From NCBI GenBank assembly GCA_030374805.1, contig JARGSG010000037.1:372001-436000 (forward strand): a stretch of 64,000 bases of DNA. Direction: 5' to 3'. This document shows, piece by piece, positions 20,462 through 31,146 of the stretch (position 1 is its first letter; every line of letters starts with the position of its first letter). Position numbers and translations under genes: made by a program. Under the pieces are notes generated by a model, which searched no databases, was not told the DNA's origin, and saw only the letters and a list, made by a program, of their open reading frames with translations. This DNA is from Gracilaria gracilis (lineage: Eukaryota > Rhodophyta > Florideophyceae > Gracilariales > Gracilariaceae).

Positions 20462-21460
20462 ATGACGGACCGTCTCGGCGAGCTACGTCCGGACGCCCCG
20501 TCCGAGCCGGACGACATTGAGGCGGGCTTGGATGCCGCCGCCGACGCCAAGCTCGTCGCCTTCAACCGCAAGGCAGACGCCATCGAGAAGGTGTTCGTGT
20601 GGGCCGACCGTTCCATCCGCACCATCGACAACGACCTGTCCGACCCGGACGCCCTGCCCTCCGTCACCGCCCAGCTGGACACCATCGACGCCAAATTGGA
20701 CGCCGTGCGCAAGCACCTGCGACGAATTGCCGACGACAATCGCCACTTGGCCGCGGCGCCCGACAGTGCGCCCGCCACCTTGAGACATCGCGTCAACCGC
20801 TTCACTGCGCTTAGTAAGCAGTTCATGGCCATCACCACCCGCATGGAGACCGTGAGGGAACGCCACCGCGACGTTGTTACCGACGGCGTCAAGCGCGATA
20901 TTCTCGCCGCCAACCCGCACGCCACGGAGCGCCAGGTGGAACGTGCCTTGCAGGGCGGTGACCTACGCGCCGTTTTGCATCAAGACGACGTGCATTTGCA
21001 TCACCAGATAGAGGATTTGCGCTCGAGGAACCACGACATACAAAAGCTCTCCAAGAATATTGTGGAGCTGCACAACATGTTCACGGACATGAGCTTGCTG
21101 GTGGAGAACCAACAAGAGCTCATTAACAACATTGAGTACAACGTCAAGGAGGTGCACCAAAGCACCAAGAAGGCCGCGGACGAACTGGTGATTGCGCGCA
21201 ATCACCAAAAGGCCGCCAGAAAGAAGAAGGCGTGCTGTATCATCAGCGTCATTGTCATCTTGTTGGCCATTGCCGGCGGCATCATTATTTGGCAGGGACT
21301 CAAGAATGACTGGTTTGGAGGTGGCAATAACAATGACTCTACCGCTACCGCTACCGCTCGACGCGTTGTGCCGCCTCCGATTCCGATGCCCGTGGCAGTA
21401 CCTGCGCTACCTGCGAACGACGGCCACCAACAGCGGCTCAGAACGCGATGGTACGACTAA
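20462..21460 (+). CDS. Qa-SNARE (syntaxin), 332 aa
   Basis: Membrane fusion SNARE, probably of the syntaxin 1/plant SYP1 type. ATG at 20462 (CACCATG context). Residues about 25-170 form the regulatory helical bundle (AVRKHLRRIADDNRHLA, RFTALSKQFMAITTRMETVR). The SNARE motif at about 195-245 reads IQKLSKNIVELHNMFTDMSL followed by LVENQQELINNIEYNVKEVH; the zero-layer Gln is in VENQQELI, which makes it a Q-type SNARE. The basic ARKKKACC stretch and one membrane anchor IISVIVILLAIAGGIIIW follow. Unusually, about 50 residues continue past the anchor (DWFGGGNNNDSTATATARRV, then Pro-rich), whereas most syntaxins end at the anchor. Single exon, in the GC-rich island. Confidence 0.93.
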   Translation: MTDRLGELRPDAPSEPDDIEAGLDAAADAKLVAFNRKADAIEKVFVWADRSIRTIDNDLSDPDALPSVTAQLDTIDAKLDAVRKHLRRIADDNRHLAAAPDSAPATLRHRVNRFTALSKQFMAITTRMETVRERHRDVVTDGVKRDILAANPHATERQVERALQGGDLRAVLHQDDVHLHHQIEDLRSRNHDIQKLSKNIVELHNMFTDMSLLVENQQELINNIEYNVKEVHQSTKKAADELVIARNHQKAARKKKACCIISVIVILLAIAGGIIIWQGLKNDWFGGGNNNDSTATATARRVVPPPIPMPVAVPALPANDGHQQRLRTRWYD

Positions 21461-21998
21461 CAAAACGCCGCACTCTTCCGCTTGTTCTCTGCGCGCGCCC
21501 TTTTTTTTTTTTCCTACACTAGAGATACTCTCTCCCCCCCCCCCCCGGCGTTCTTCGTCAAGGCAAGCCGCTTATTAACCCTCGTAAAGCCCACCGCTGT
21601 ATTGTTCGTCGCGCGTCCAGTAGCGCTCCGCGCCATGGCACGCACCACGCGCCACATTTCTACCACCCACGTCACTGCCAGCCTGCAGCGCGCCACGCGA
21701 CGCGCCTCTTCACGCCGTGTAACGGACCGGCGTCCGTGTCCACGTGGTGCCCTGTCAGCTGCGTGCTCCACATTTGGGAGTCCACATCTTGGCCCCATCT
21801 CGCGCGTGCGCGCGGCGCTGCACATGACCATCGCGCCGTGCCGCGCCTCCGCGCCGCATCGCTTTCGCTTCTGCGCACGAGAGCGACGCGTTGCGCGCGC
21901 GCGACGCTCGCGAGGCCAGGCGCGCGTTCGTCGCCTCTAACTTGCTTGCTCTTCGCCTTGTGCGCCTTCTCCTTCTTCGTCGTCGTACAGCTGCAGCC
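21461..21998. other. Intergenic between two co-directional genes
   Basis: About 540 bases holding a T11 tract followed by a C15 tract at 21501-21547 and GC-rich DNA with no credible ORF. The T-rich stretch CCTTTTTTTTTTTTCC lies 40 bases after the syntaxin stop and may belong to its 3' end. Confidence 0.4.
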
Positions 21999-22697
21999 AT
22001 GCGTGCGTGCCGCCGTGGCGCCGTTGGGCCGCTCTCCGTCGCGCTGCTGCTGCTGCTGCTGCTGCTGTCGCTGTGCTCGCCGGGCGCGTCGCTGCCCATG
22101 GCGTCCGCAACGTCGGCGCTGGAGAATAAGTGCCAGTGCGATTGCTGCTATGCCGTGGGCGCCAACGGACGCACGGACTGTGTGCCGCCCACCGCCACCT
22201 CGTTCGATGTGCAAACGTGCGCCAAGTGCGATGTGGACGCGTGCTCGTCCGTGTTTCCGCTCACGTGCGCGCAGGCGTCGTCCATCGTCACGTCGGACTG
22301 CATCGTGAGGAAGGGCTGGGTGCTGGAGTTCATCCCGCTGTTCTTCATCTCGCTGTCGGTCATTCTGGTGCTTTACGGCATTTACAAGAGGTTTGACGGC
22401 TATCATGACGTGCCGCCCACTGATGCGTCGCGACACGTTTTGAATGACGCTGTGCCTGCGTATCAATCCATGTCGCATGCGTATCGGACGTCGGCTATGC
22501 GGCACGCTAGAAGCCCGTCTAGTGACGCCGTTAGTGCTGCTGGCCGATTGCCAGAGGTCGAGCAGCTTGCCGCTGACGAGTCTATCGCGCTGCCGGCGAA
22601 GACGTCGTCCACCACGCTGGATCCCATTCCCGAGTTTGCGCCGCTCGGCGCCGAAGCTGTACAAAGCGAACCCCAATCATCTCAAACGCGGCCGTAG
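21999..22697 (+). CDS. Type I membrane protein with Cys-rich ectodomain, 232 aa
   Basis: Not assigned to a family. ATG at 21999 starts a strong signal peptide (LSVALLLLLLLLSLCSPGAS). The luminal part of about 90 residues has ten cysteines (KCQCDCCYAVGANGRTDC, CAKCDVDACSSVFPLTC, DC). One membrane span follows (VLEFIPLFFISLSVILVLYG) with IYKR as stop-transfer, then a Ser-rich cytoplasmic tail of about 90 residues (AMRHARSPSSDAVSAAG). The ORF reaches back to 21891 but the upstream part lacks signal-peptide character. Convergent with the PH-domain gene, 276 bases apart. The layout suggests a secretory-pathway or surface protein; no more can be said. Confidence 0.75.
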   Translation: MRACRRGAVGPLSVALLLLLLLLSLCSPGASLPMASATSALENKCQCDCCYAVGANGRTDCVPPTATSFDVQTCAKCDVDACSSVFPLTCAQASSIVTSDCIVRKGWVLEFIPLFFISLSVILVLYGIYKRFDGYHDVPPTDASRHVLNDAVPAYQSMSHAYRTSAMRHARSPSSDAVSAAGRLPEVEQLAADESIALPAKTSSTTLDPIPEFAPLGAEAVQSEPQSSQTRP

Positions 22698-22973
22698 CGG
22701 ATTTAACATTAAACAGCTCTTGCTTTATAGTACATGTACAGCTTTTCGCCTCCCCCGTTCCCCCCCTTCTCGGCGGCTTATTGCTCACAATGAATGCAGT
22801 TTACAAAACACGAGCCATGTCGCAAAAACTCCGAGCTAGCCCGTCGCCAGGGCATACGAAAACAAAACGAAAACCGAAACGCAAAATCACTTCCACATAG
22901 ATACGTAACACAACAACACAACAACAAAGGAAACGAAAGAAAAAAAAGGTAACAGAACAGGCAGCTTTCAGCT

Positions 22974-24251
22974 TCATCCCTCGCCCGGTAAACTGAGGTG
23001 ATTTACCCAAAACTCCCTTCCATCCGCGTCCTTACATCCGAACGTATACGTACGTTGACTGGTGCGAATCTCGAACATATACGGCACGTTCACCTTTCTC
23101 GACTCCAGCCTGCGCACCGTCGTCTCACTCAAAGCAATCATCTTGCTATTCCTCAGCGCGATATTGCCTAACACGCCCTTGGTCTCCGGGCGGAACAGCA
23201 ACAACACTGCGCCAAAGTAGCCCTGATGCACGATGGAAGCATAACGCAAGTTCCACCGACGGAAGATACGACTGCGCATCATCAGTTCACCCTGCGCCTG
23301 TGAAACGCTGCTAGCGCGAGGCACTTTGACGCTGTTGCGTACGCCCTTCTTCTCAGCCTCCGCCATGGCGCGTAGACTGGACGCCAGTTCCCTACCCGCC
23401 GTCACGCTGGCTCTCTGTAGATCCTTGAGCGCGTCTGAAGCGCCTGGACGCGACACGATGCGCTTTGGCACATCCAAGCCGCCGTCATCGTCATCAGGTC
23501 GGGTGCTCGACATGGGCGGCGCGTGACTTTCGTTGGAGTCCGGGCGCGGCATATCCTCCTTCGACGGCGGCAGTGGCGCCGGTGGCACGTTGTTGTCCAA
23601 CGGCAACGTGCCGAACGTGGAGAAGGAATCTGCGTCGTCGAATGACAGTCCGTGCCACACGGGGTTCTGCGCCGGTGGTTCTTCGTCGAGCTTCTGTAGA
23701 CGCTCGTCGTCGTTGAAGTCCAGGAACGACGCCGACGTGGGCAAGAAGTTGAGGTTTTCCGTGCTACTGAGGCGGATGGAATGATACTTGGATTGGGGCC
23801 GAGGTCGACTGGTGGCCTTTTGCGGCGCGTCCGGCAACGCAAACGACACGGATCCTCGATGGGAAAACGCCGACATCCTGGAATGGGCGGAGGCAGGCGG
23901 CCTGGCCAACGGGCGCGAGCTGGTGCGCGAGCGACTGAGATGCGGCAGAGGGCTGTCGTCCTGGATGCACAGGCCGACGGTGGGCACGCTCTCCACGGCG
24001 TCGTCGCGCGGGTGCGACGCAGGCGGCTTGGGAGGCAAGGGCAGCGCGGCCAGAGGCGGCGGGATGGGCGGCTCGTACGGCGGCTTTAGCTGGCGATTGT
24101 CGGCACGAGGCGGCGGCAACGGGTGCAGCGGCGCGTTGAAGAAGTCCGCAAGCGGCGCGCTCTGCGGCGGCGGAATGGCGCCGTTGTCCCACGGACGAGA
24201 TTGACGCGGCACGTTCTCCTTGTCGGAGCGGTACGGTCGATGAATGCCCAT
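22974..24251 (-). CDS. PH-domain-like protein with long disordered N-terminus, 425 aa
   Basis: First ATG of the frame is 24249-24251 (MGIHRPYRSDKENVPRQSRP). Residues 1-300 are Pro/Ser/Asp-rich and look disordered, with a KEN motif (DKENVP) that in other proteins can serve as a degradation signal. The last 110 residues have pleckstrin-homology character: a basic first strand (MMRSRIFRRWNLRYASIVHQ), GAVLLLFRPETKG, a middle strand VNVPYMFEIRTSQRTYTFGC, and a closing helix DGREFWVNHLS with the conserved Trp. PH domains bind phosphoinositides or proteins at membranes. No catalytic domain. Head to head with the MFS-like gene; a (CG)n run of about 20 bases at 24297-24318 lies between them. Confidence 0.65.
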   Translation of the reverse strand: MGIHRPYRSDKENVPRQSRPWDNGAIPPPQSAPLADFFNAPLHPLPPPRADNRQLKPPYEPPIPPPLAALPLPPKPPASHPRDDAVESVPTVGLCIQDDSPLPHLSRSRTSSRPLARPPASAHSRMSAFSHRGSVSFALPDAPQKATSRPRPQSKYHSIRLSSTENLNFLPTSASFLDFNDDERLQKLDEEPPAQNPVWHGLSFDDADSFSTFGTLPLDNNVPPAPLPPSKEDMPRPDSNESHAPPMSSTRPDDDDGGLDVPKRIVSRPGASDALKDLQRASVTAGRELASSLRAMAEAEKKGVRNSVKVPRASSVSQAQGELMMRSRIFRRWNLRYASIVHQGYFGAVLLLFRPETKGVLGNIALRNSKMIALSETTVRRLESRKVNVPYMFEIRTSQRTYTFGCKDADGREFWVNHLSLPGEG

Positions 24252-24597
24252 GTCCACGATGAGGTCGCGCAGAGATGATGAGAACGATGGCGGCGCGGCG
24301 CGCGCGCGCGCGCGCCGCCTCTTCTAAGTTATGCCGCCGCGGCGCAGAGCCGTTGAGCTACGAGCTGCGCGCGCGCCGTGGACAGTGAGCCGTTGCGCGC
24401 AGCGGCCCGTTACATCCGCCGCTCGCGGCGCTCGCTCGCGCAGTGGCGCCGTGCAAGTGGCGCTGTCCACGTGGCGCCGCGCCAGTGCCGCGTGGCGCAC
24501 GTGCCGTGCGCCAACAGCAACAAGTCGTGCCGCGCTTTGCGTATCGACGCGGAGGCGCCGCTGGGTCTCGCCGCAGCCGGACGCACCGAGCGCCATC

Positions 24598-25926
24598 ATG
24601 GACGAAGACGCCGTGGCCGGCGGCGGCAGCGGCGGCGGCAGCGGCGGCGACGGCGGCGGCGGCGGTGGCAGCAGCAGCAGCTGCGCGGGCGCCTTCGCGC
24701 CGCGCGCGCTGCAGGCCGCGCTCACGCACGCGACGTACGCCGCCGTGGCGCCCATGCTGCCGGCGCTGCGCGTGCGCGCCGCGCTGCGCGCCGCCATCGC
24801 GCTGTGGCTCTTCACCGTCGCCGCGCTGGCGCCGCGCCGCGTGCCGCGCGTCGCCGCGCTCGCCGCGCCGCTGGCGCCGCTGCTGGTCGCGCTGCGCGCG
24901 CCCGTCGAGCTCGCGCTGCTCGTGGCCGGCGCCGCCGCCGTCGCGCAGCAGCGCGCGCTGGTGGAGCGCGCCGCGCCCAGACACATGTTGGCCACGCGCT
25001 TGGCGCTGCTGCACTCGGCCATTGCGGCCGCGGCGGTTGTGGCGCCGCCACTGGCGGCTGCTACCGTCGCGTGGCCGTGGCTGCTGTTCGCGCTGTTGGC
25101 GGCCGTGCATTTGGGCTTGTTGCCGACGACGCTTCGCTCCGTGAGGAAGGAGATGCATGGCGAGGCGACGCCACGCCACGCGCTGCCTGCGCATGTTTCG
25201 TCGCCGTTTCCGTCGTTTCGCCGCCACCCGCGGCTAGTTTTGGTGCTGCTCACCATGTTTGCCTCCGCCGCCACGTCGTCGTTCCTGCGCCCGCTGCTGG
25301 CCGTGCATCTCGTCGACGTGCACAATAACAGCTCGGTTATGTTTGTGGCGTTGCTCTTCTCGTTGCATGCGGTGGCGGCCTTTCTGGCGGAGACGCTTGT
25401 GCCGCCCATGCTCAGTCAGCAGATTGGGCTACGATCCGCCGTGCTTATTGGCGTGCTTACTTCCTTGGCGGGCTTTGCCTTTGTGCATCATGCCTTTCTT
25501 GTCACGGGCGTGTTCTTCGTTGCATTGGGTTCCTCCACTTCACTCGTGCTCGCCGTGTCCGACCTCGCCGCTACCACCAACCAGACCCTCACCTCCGTCT
25601 CCGACCCGATTGCAGTGCTGGCGTCGCGCACCTTCTCGCTGGGCGAGGGGTTTGGCATCTTGCTGGCCGGCGCGCTTGCGCAGTCGCTCGGCTTTTCGTT
25701 CGCCGTCATGGTGTGGTATAGGGTGCTCATCGTGGTGGCCGTTCTTGCCATTGTGCCGCATGTGCTGGCGGCGCTTATTGCGTGTTGTAAGCCGTTTAGC
25801 TTTCTTGTGGCTACTAGCATGTCTTCTTCTCTCGCTGTCGATGAGAGCACGCCCTTGTTGTCTACGCCCGCTTCTGATGATCCGCCGTCTACTGTTACGC
25901 TCGATTCTGACTTTTCTCGCGTTTGA
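24598..25926 (+). CDS. MFS-like multi-pass transporter, 442 aa
   Basis: ATG at 24598 (MDEDAVAGGGSGGGSGG) opens a Gly/Ser-rich cytosolic tail, followed by about 11-12 hydrophobic segments, for example AALRAAIALWLFTVAALA, ARLVLVLLTMFASAATSSFL, SAVLIGVLTSLAGFAFVHHA, FGILLAGALAQSLGFSFAVM and RVLIVVAVLAIVPHVLAALI. Two six-helix halves are separated by a charged loop around SVRKEMHGEATPRH. The segment EGFGILLAGALAQSLGFSFA resembles helix 11 of the major facilitator superfamily. The C-terminal tail VDESTPLLSTP carries an acidic cluster plus dileucine (ESTPLL), a usual sorting signal for vacuole or lysosome. Substrate unknown. The ORF continues upstream to 24331 with Arg-rich chance sequence, so the internal ATG was chosen. 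Confidence 0.65.
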   Translation: MDEDAVAGGGSGGGSGGDGGGGGGSSSSCAGAFAPRALQAALTHATYAAVAPMLPALRVRAALRAAIALWLFTVAALAPRRVPRVAALAAPLAPLLVALRAPVELALLVAGAAAVAQQRALVERAAPRHMLATRLALLHSAIAAAAVVAPPLAAATVAWPWLLFALLAAVHLGLLPTTLRSVRKEMHGEATPRHALPAHVSSPFPSFRRHPRLVLVLLTMFASAATSSFLRPLLAVHLVDVHNNSSVMFVALLFSLHAVAAFLAETLVPPMLSQQIGLRSAVLIGVLTSLAGFAFVHHAFLVTGVFFVALGSSTSLVLAVSDLAATTNQTLTSVSDPIAVLASRTFSLGEGFGILLAGALAQSLGFSFAVMVWYRVLIVVAVLAIVPHVLAALIACCKPFSFLVATSMSSSLAVDESTPLLSTPASDDPPSTVTLDSDFSRV

Positions 25927-27360
25927 GCGTGAGCTCTTTTCCGCGCCGCTCGCTCATCTTACTTACGCTACTAACTTCTTACTTGAGGCGAGTCGCCTTG
26001 TGGATTTCGCGCTTGGTTTGCGTATGGTTGCTGGTTTCGATTCGATGTTGGGTACCGTTGGTACCATGGCAACCAAAACTTCTTAGAATGATGGCAATAT
26101 ACTTTTTTTTGCTTCTGTGCTAGAGGTATGTGCACCTTGGATAGGTACACCTTGTTTTCACTTGTATATCATGTACAAAAACAGATACTCTAAAGACAAC
26201 TATGTAGCTCCAATCTACTTTTCAATTTTCAATGCCGAAGAGGTGTCGAATCATTCTCAAGCTTTTTTGCAGCTGGGGCGCGTGCATGCGCGTTCCGCGT
26301 GTTCATCATACCCTGTATCTGTCGTTGTACTATAATGAGAACATCCAGATAGACGCAACAAAAGATGCAAACTGCGCAAACGGGCAGTATCGGGTTGATG
26401 CGAGGTGAAGCTGTCAAGTCTGGCTTGCTAGAGATGCAACACCCTTGTTCTCAAAGGCTGGCAACGAATGTGAGATTACCGATAAGTCACCGTTACGACG
26501 AAGTACCTTCGTAGAATTGCCGCTGCTGTGATTTTAGGTCTGCAAATTGAAGCTCGGCGATACTCTCGTTTATCGTTTTCTCCTGCGAACGGCGATGAAC
26601 TTCCTCGTCGCTTTGGGTCGTCATGGCAGTTCCATTTTTCACCTTGCAATGTGCATGACGCATGTCGTTTGCTACCCCCACTCGTGGTTTCCACTCTTAT
26701 TCATTCATTCGACTCTCATAAACACAAGCACAACAGCTCCTCAACTTCATTCGATATGCACAAATCATGCCCTCCAGAAGCTTACACTCATGTACGTATG
26801 AAATGAAGTTTCGCCAGTTCAGAACTGACGGGGAAGCTCGCGACTGAACGGGAACAATAAGGCCTTCATCAAGTGGTTTCATTTCTTTGCTTTTGGAGGC
26901 GTTCAAGTGCCGGGACCTTGATAATTGGCCTGACACTTCTGCGAGGAATTAGTTAACGATCTCTGAGAGGGACCCCTCCTTCCGCCTCCTCTTCCTGTTG
27001 TGTCAAAAGTACTGAGGAGTGCTCCTACTGAACGTACTGGTGCGTGGTGTACACAAGTTTGCTGAACGACCGAATAACTTGACGTTTCTCTCTTTCGCAA
27101 ACTCATTTGCCAAGACTTGTATTAGTGCAAATCACGGAAGAGCACGTGGAAAACGACTTCTGCGCAGGAGGAGTGACGTGATCTGCAAAGTGGTTTCAAT
27201 TGAATACGTATTATGACTCTAAACCATGGGTGATGATCATGATGATCATGATCACGCCGAATTTACTGATCTCGTTATGTTTGTAAACACCTGTGACAGT
27301 GCCACCTCTTGGGCTGACGCTTTCTCCCCAAGATTAAGTGTACCTTGGTTGGATTTGAAG
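25927..27360. other. Intergenic, no supported gene
   Basis: GC content drops back sharply after about 25.95 kb. Only short ORFs on both strands and a GGTACCGTTGGTACC motif at 26051-26065 are visible. This is the boundary between the GC-rich island and the duplicated accessory array. Confidence 0.5.
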
Positions 27361-27627
27361 TCATATCGATCGAAATTATTCCCTGGGTATAGCCAAAGCG
27401 TCACGTTGTGTGATATATGCAGTTCATCCCTAGTCCGCGACCCAACGACAATCCACTTTCTTCTTTCCAGGTTGAATTCGAACATGTCAACCAAACGCAC
27501 GCCTTTCCATCTCACGGTTCCGCCAATGTCTGCTTCTCACGAAGAGCAACTCCTATCAGACCAGAATCATCTGGATTGGCGGAGAGCCTGATGAGATTGG
27601 AATTGGAGAGGCGGCATCCAAACACAG

Positions 27628-28560
27628 TATAAAAGGAACCAGAAGGACCGCCCTCCCAAACCCTCATCTCATCACCATCTTTCCTTCATCCCATATTCCG
27701 AATACATATCTCATCACCGTCAATCTTTCATCATCGTTCCTTCATCCCACGTTCCGAATACTCATTTCATCAGCATCATTCCTTCATCTTGGTTTCCGAG
27801 CAGTCACCATATCACCGTCATTCTTTCATCCCAGTTCCCAAACACTCATCTCATATCGGTCATCCCTTCTTCCTTTTCCTCGTTTACTCCCTTTGCAACT
27901 TACTCTTTTCCCCTTCTCCTTTTCCTTCCTTCATCCCTCCACTTCTTTTCCTTCCTTCATCCCTTCACTCCTTTCCATTCTATCTTCGCTTCACTCCTTT
28001 TCATTCCATTCCTTATGTACGTCACTGTGTCCCTTCTTGATCTCGTCTGGTTTCTTTCCACTCCGTTCCAGGACTAACCAACCTTTCCTTGTCATTGTCC
28101 TCTCTTCTTCGCCTATCGCCATTTCTGGTTGTTGTTTTGACGCAGTTCCTTTCTACAAACGTGCGGGGCATTGGGAAGTTTATCTTCCACGGGGCACGGG
28201 GGCCTCTTCTCCGGGGAGTGGGTCCGAGGGGGAAGTTCTTAATTGGACAGAGCGAGGAGGGGAGGCCTTTCAACATGAGGTTTTAGAGGCGATAGTGTGC
28301 GCGGATGCTGAAAATGTTCCTCCATGAGGAAGTATTTCAGAGGGTGCACGGGGTGCCCTCTTCTCTGGGGGTGGTGTTTGGACAAATGGACGAGAAGCGA
28401 AATAGTGCGGGACGGGAGGAGGGGGGGCATCCCATGATGGGCGAGTAGAGCTCCTTTTATACAGGTTTAAAAGCTCCCACCCACATGGCTTCACACCAAA
28501 TCCTCAACTCGTTTGACGGATCCTCCTCTTTCCGTCCTACTGGTAAATAGAGTATGGTAG
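27628..28560 (+). ncRNA. Spliced transcription unit, copy 1 (TATA, one intron; coding status unclear)
   Basis: A TATA box TATAAAAGG at 27628-27636 precedes a long pyrimidine-rich leader of CATC/TTCATCCC-type repeats. An intron is predicted at 28017-28145 (129 nt): donor GTACGT, branch-like CTAAC at 28074, acceptor GACGCAG. Exon 2 starts TTCCTTTCTACAAACGTGCG and is conserved in all four copies. Two frames of exon 2 are open for about 50 codons, one reading NVRGIGKFIFHGARGPLLRG, the other PFYKRAGHWEVYLPRGTGAS, but neither stays intact in every copy. A later ORF, MLKMFLHEEVFQRVHGVPSS, is also shared. I therefore call it a transcript of unknown type, perhaps a long noncoding RNA or a short-peptide gene. 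Confidence 0.5.
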
Positions 28561-28701
28561 AGTAATGTTTAGGTTTCTTAGATACATGTGTCTTTCCTTT
28601 TGGATACGTCTCAAGGAGCTGGTACGTTGCATATATCAGCGTTGTGCGCGAGCGATTAAACTAACCGTCTTGTTCCTTTGAGAACTCTTTTTACGCCAAC
28701 C

Positions 28702-28926
28702 ATGTAGTTCGTAAACTTTTTTCTTTTGTTGTTGTCCGGTACTGCTTATATCTGCCACCATTACTGTGGGATATATCCCGAACTAATTAGCTTAGCTTCT
28801 TATAAGAAAGTGATCGTGGAACACAAGTATAACGTGGAATGATCATGCGAAGCCCCCTGTTTGCAAAACTGCCACGACAGAAAAAGAAATGTAAACCCTC
28901 CACACCACGTATCTTGGGCATGTTAA
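28702..28926 (+). pseudogene. 74-aa secreted Cys-rich peptide gene, broken copy
   Basis: Same length and frame as the intact gene at 38368-38592, with no indels, but codon 2 is TAG (28705-28707) and codon 47 is TGA (28840-28842) where the intact copy has TGG. The six cysteine positions are otherwise kept (YICHHYCGIY and PCLQNCHDRKRN). Two nonsense changes and no frameshift indicate recent loss, or an intact copy elsewhere. Confidence 0.75.
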
Positions 28927-29859
28927 CGAAGTGTATTATCAGCTGATTGTGTTTGTGTGTGCTTAACAAAGTCCACGAACTAACATTCCCTAATCTTAAC
29001 GTGTCTCAGGGTCATTCCTGTTTCAATGTACCACACTTCTGAAGGTCGAGCCCACAAAATGTATGTCTCATCATTATTGGATCAAGCTGTAACGTTGAAG
29101 GAGGCTTGGGAATTAGAAGTTTGGGTTCTAGTCTAGAACACAGACACGTTTTAACAGCAGAGTGTTAGAAGAACAAACGACTTGCCGTAGAGGACCAAGG
29201 TCAAGAACGAACAAGATCACGTAGTTTCCCACTCTTTTCTTCACCAATGACTGCCAAGATTACGACTTACACATCCACAGAGCCAAACCTCAAATGGGCG
29301 ATACCACGACAAAGGGTTTCAAGTTTTAAGCTTTCTATAGTGGATGCTTTTAGTAAAACCCTGCGTAACACAGCATGCAAACCGCCGGTTACATTTCAGC
29401 TCCATCGATGTGCAAACAACATCGTACCGAAGGGCCCAGATTGTACCCGCTGCGTAGTGCCCGGGGTCTTCTTTCTACGCTACGTAGCTACAGTTAGATA
29501 CCCACTCGCCAAAGAAAAGCAGGTACGGGAGAACACCGCGAAGAAAATGTGCACAAAGCAGGGGACGTACATACATACATATGAAGAACTTTACTACAAT
29601 AGTATGGTTTTGGTTGCAGTGTAACACATATCTCTGAGGTATCCAGGTCCAAAAGCCGGTTACAGATGCTCATGCTCAACACTCAACAATTAAGTCAACT
29701 GTCTTCTTCCATTCGATACGCACTCCATCTTGAGCATCTTTTGCAAAAGGAAGCAGTGACCAGAGTCATTCAAAGAACTGATCAACATAGCATTCTTCTG
29801 CAACGATTCAAAGAGCACATGTCGCAGCCCAGAGACCGATATCATTAAAACAACAAATC

Positions 29860-30356
29860 TCAACGACGTGTTTCCATCTCCCAGTTGTAATGTTTAAACA
29901 TGTAAGGGATGCAGTCGCGCGCCAGGTTGTAACATGTTTCGTTATCCCCTCCGATCCAATACCTCAAGAAGCACTTCGCTTCATCCGTACTATCACACAG
30001 CTCATCTCCACTTCCATGATGTAGTTCATATTTCGCGCACACTTCCTTCATTTCCGCTATCTTCACCTCCTCGGGAACCTTCACGCACATGCATTGCACC
30101 ACCGACACACACAGATCTTCCAAACGCTGTTCCGGCCAGTTCGGACACCAAACAGAGCTTTGGCGCCCAGAAACACTTCTGATTTGCGTTCTGATTTGCG
30201 TGGGAAGTTTTACATCCCCAAAGGCACCAACGTCTTTCTTAGCAAGCTTGTCCACTCCTTCGAGCTTAGGACGTGGAACTCTGGCAACCACATCAGTTGC
30301 CAAATAGGAAACGATTATAGTGAGCAAGAGAAAGATATTACAGTAGTACGGGTCAT
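29860..30356 (-). pseudogene. Secreted Cys-rich protein family B, copy 1 (frameshifted signal peptide)
   Basis: Nearly identical to the intact minus-strand gene at 39562-40053. The mature part is open (RPKLEGVDKLAKKDVGAFGD to FKHYNWEMETRR, nine cysteines). In the signal-peptide region a 5-base insertion (ACTGT after CGTACT, near 30340) shifts the frame, so the ATG at 30354-30356 no longer reads into the mature protein. Unless another start or splice is used, the product would lack its signal peptide. Confidence 0.7.
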
Positions 30357-31072
30357 CCTGAAGAAAAAGCGAAGTTCAAAGAGCAATACCGATGGGTTCC
30401 AGAATTCTGAGAACGAAGATGAGAGTGATGAATGCAATTGTGATGGAGATACACAGAACGGGGCGTGGTGGGAAGCGGAATAAGCCGCTTAAATAGACCC
30501 AGGAGCACAAGGAGAGAGTACGAAGTAATAATCAAAATGGGAAAGAAACTCACCGCTAGACCTCACACTCTTCTCACAATCATCTGTGGGACTTTCCTGG
30601 ACACGATATGATTCTTCTGAGAACACCGAACCTTTCCAACCTCCACACGCATATCTTCCAAACCGTATTGCAAGTCCACGAAGAATGAATTCAAGTTGTC
30701 ATTCACGTATACACACGCGAATCTTCTGCAACCTCTCCGGCGTACCAACAACACAACACAGCTAAAATATCGTTATCACCCCTTCAACCCGACTCTCATG
30801 TAGAGAAATGATTCTCCCTACCAGAGAGCAACGATAACAATTAACGCTATTCACACCAGACATGTAGTAAACCCATGAATGATCAGTCTGAGTATTGCCC
30901 TGCGTCGCAGTGAAAACTTGCATGGTCGTTACACACCATGGACAAAGATGGGCATGCTACAATGCACCCAGTAGAAAATGGCCACCCAACTCTAACTCAG
31001 TCCAGAGTAAATTCATATCCAAGTTCAAATATTCTCTCCATTCCTCTCCATCCACGAAAGTACATGCACTGC

Positions 31073-31074
<2 letters not shown>

Positions 31075-31119
<45 letters not shown>
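31075..31119 (+). repeat. (GA)n microsatellite
   Basis: About 22 GA units upstream of acidic-repeat gene copy B1. The matching place in unit 2 (about 40775-40791) has only a short GGGAGAGAGAGAA run, so this tract has expanded or contracted since duplication. It lies about 30-70 bases before the TATA box. Confidence 0.9.
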
Positions 31120-31122
<3 letters not shown>

Positions 31123-31146
31123 ATACCGGGCACGTTTCCCGGCCAC

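Noticed and set aside
16700-25950. Horizontal transfer from bacteria as the cause of the GC island
   Set aside because: Its genes are eukaryotic types (syntaxin, EAF, PH-like), with no bacterial operon layout or ribosome binding sites.
29247-29624. 125-aa ORF and its partial twin at 39067-39401
   Set aside because: The two copies lose frame against each other through indels and substitutions, and no signal peptide or motif is present; probably non-coding spacer of the duplicated units.
31075-31119. Possible CRISPR or other short-repeat array at repeat-rich sites
   Set aside because: The repeats are simple microsatellites or coding repeats without unique spacers.
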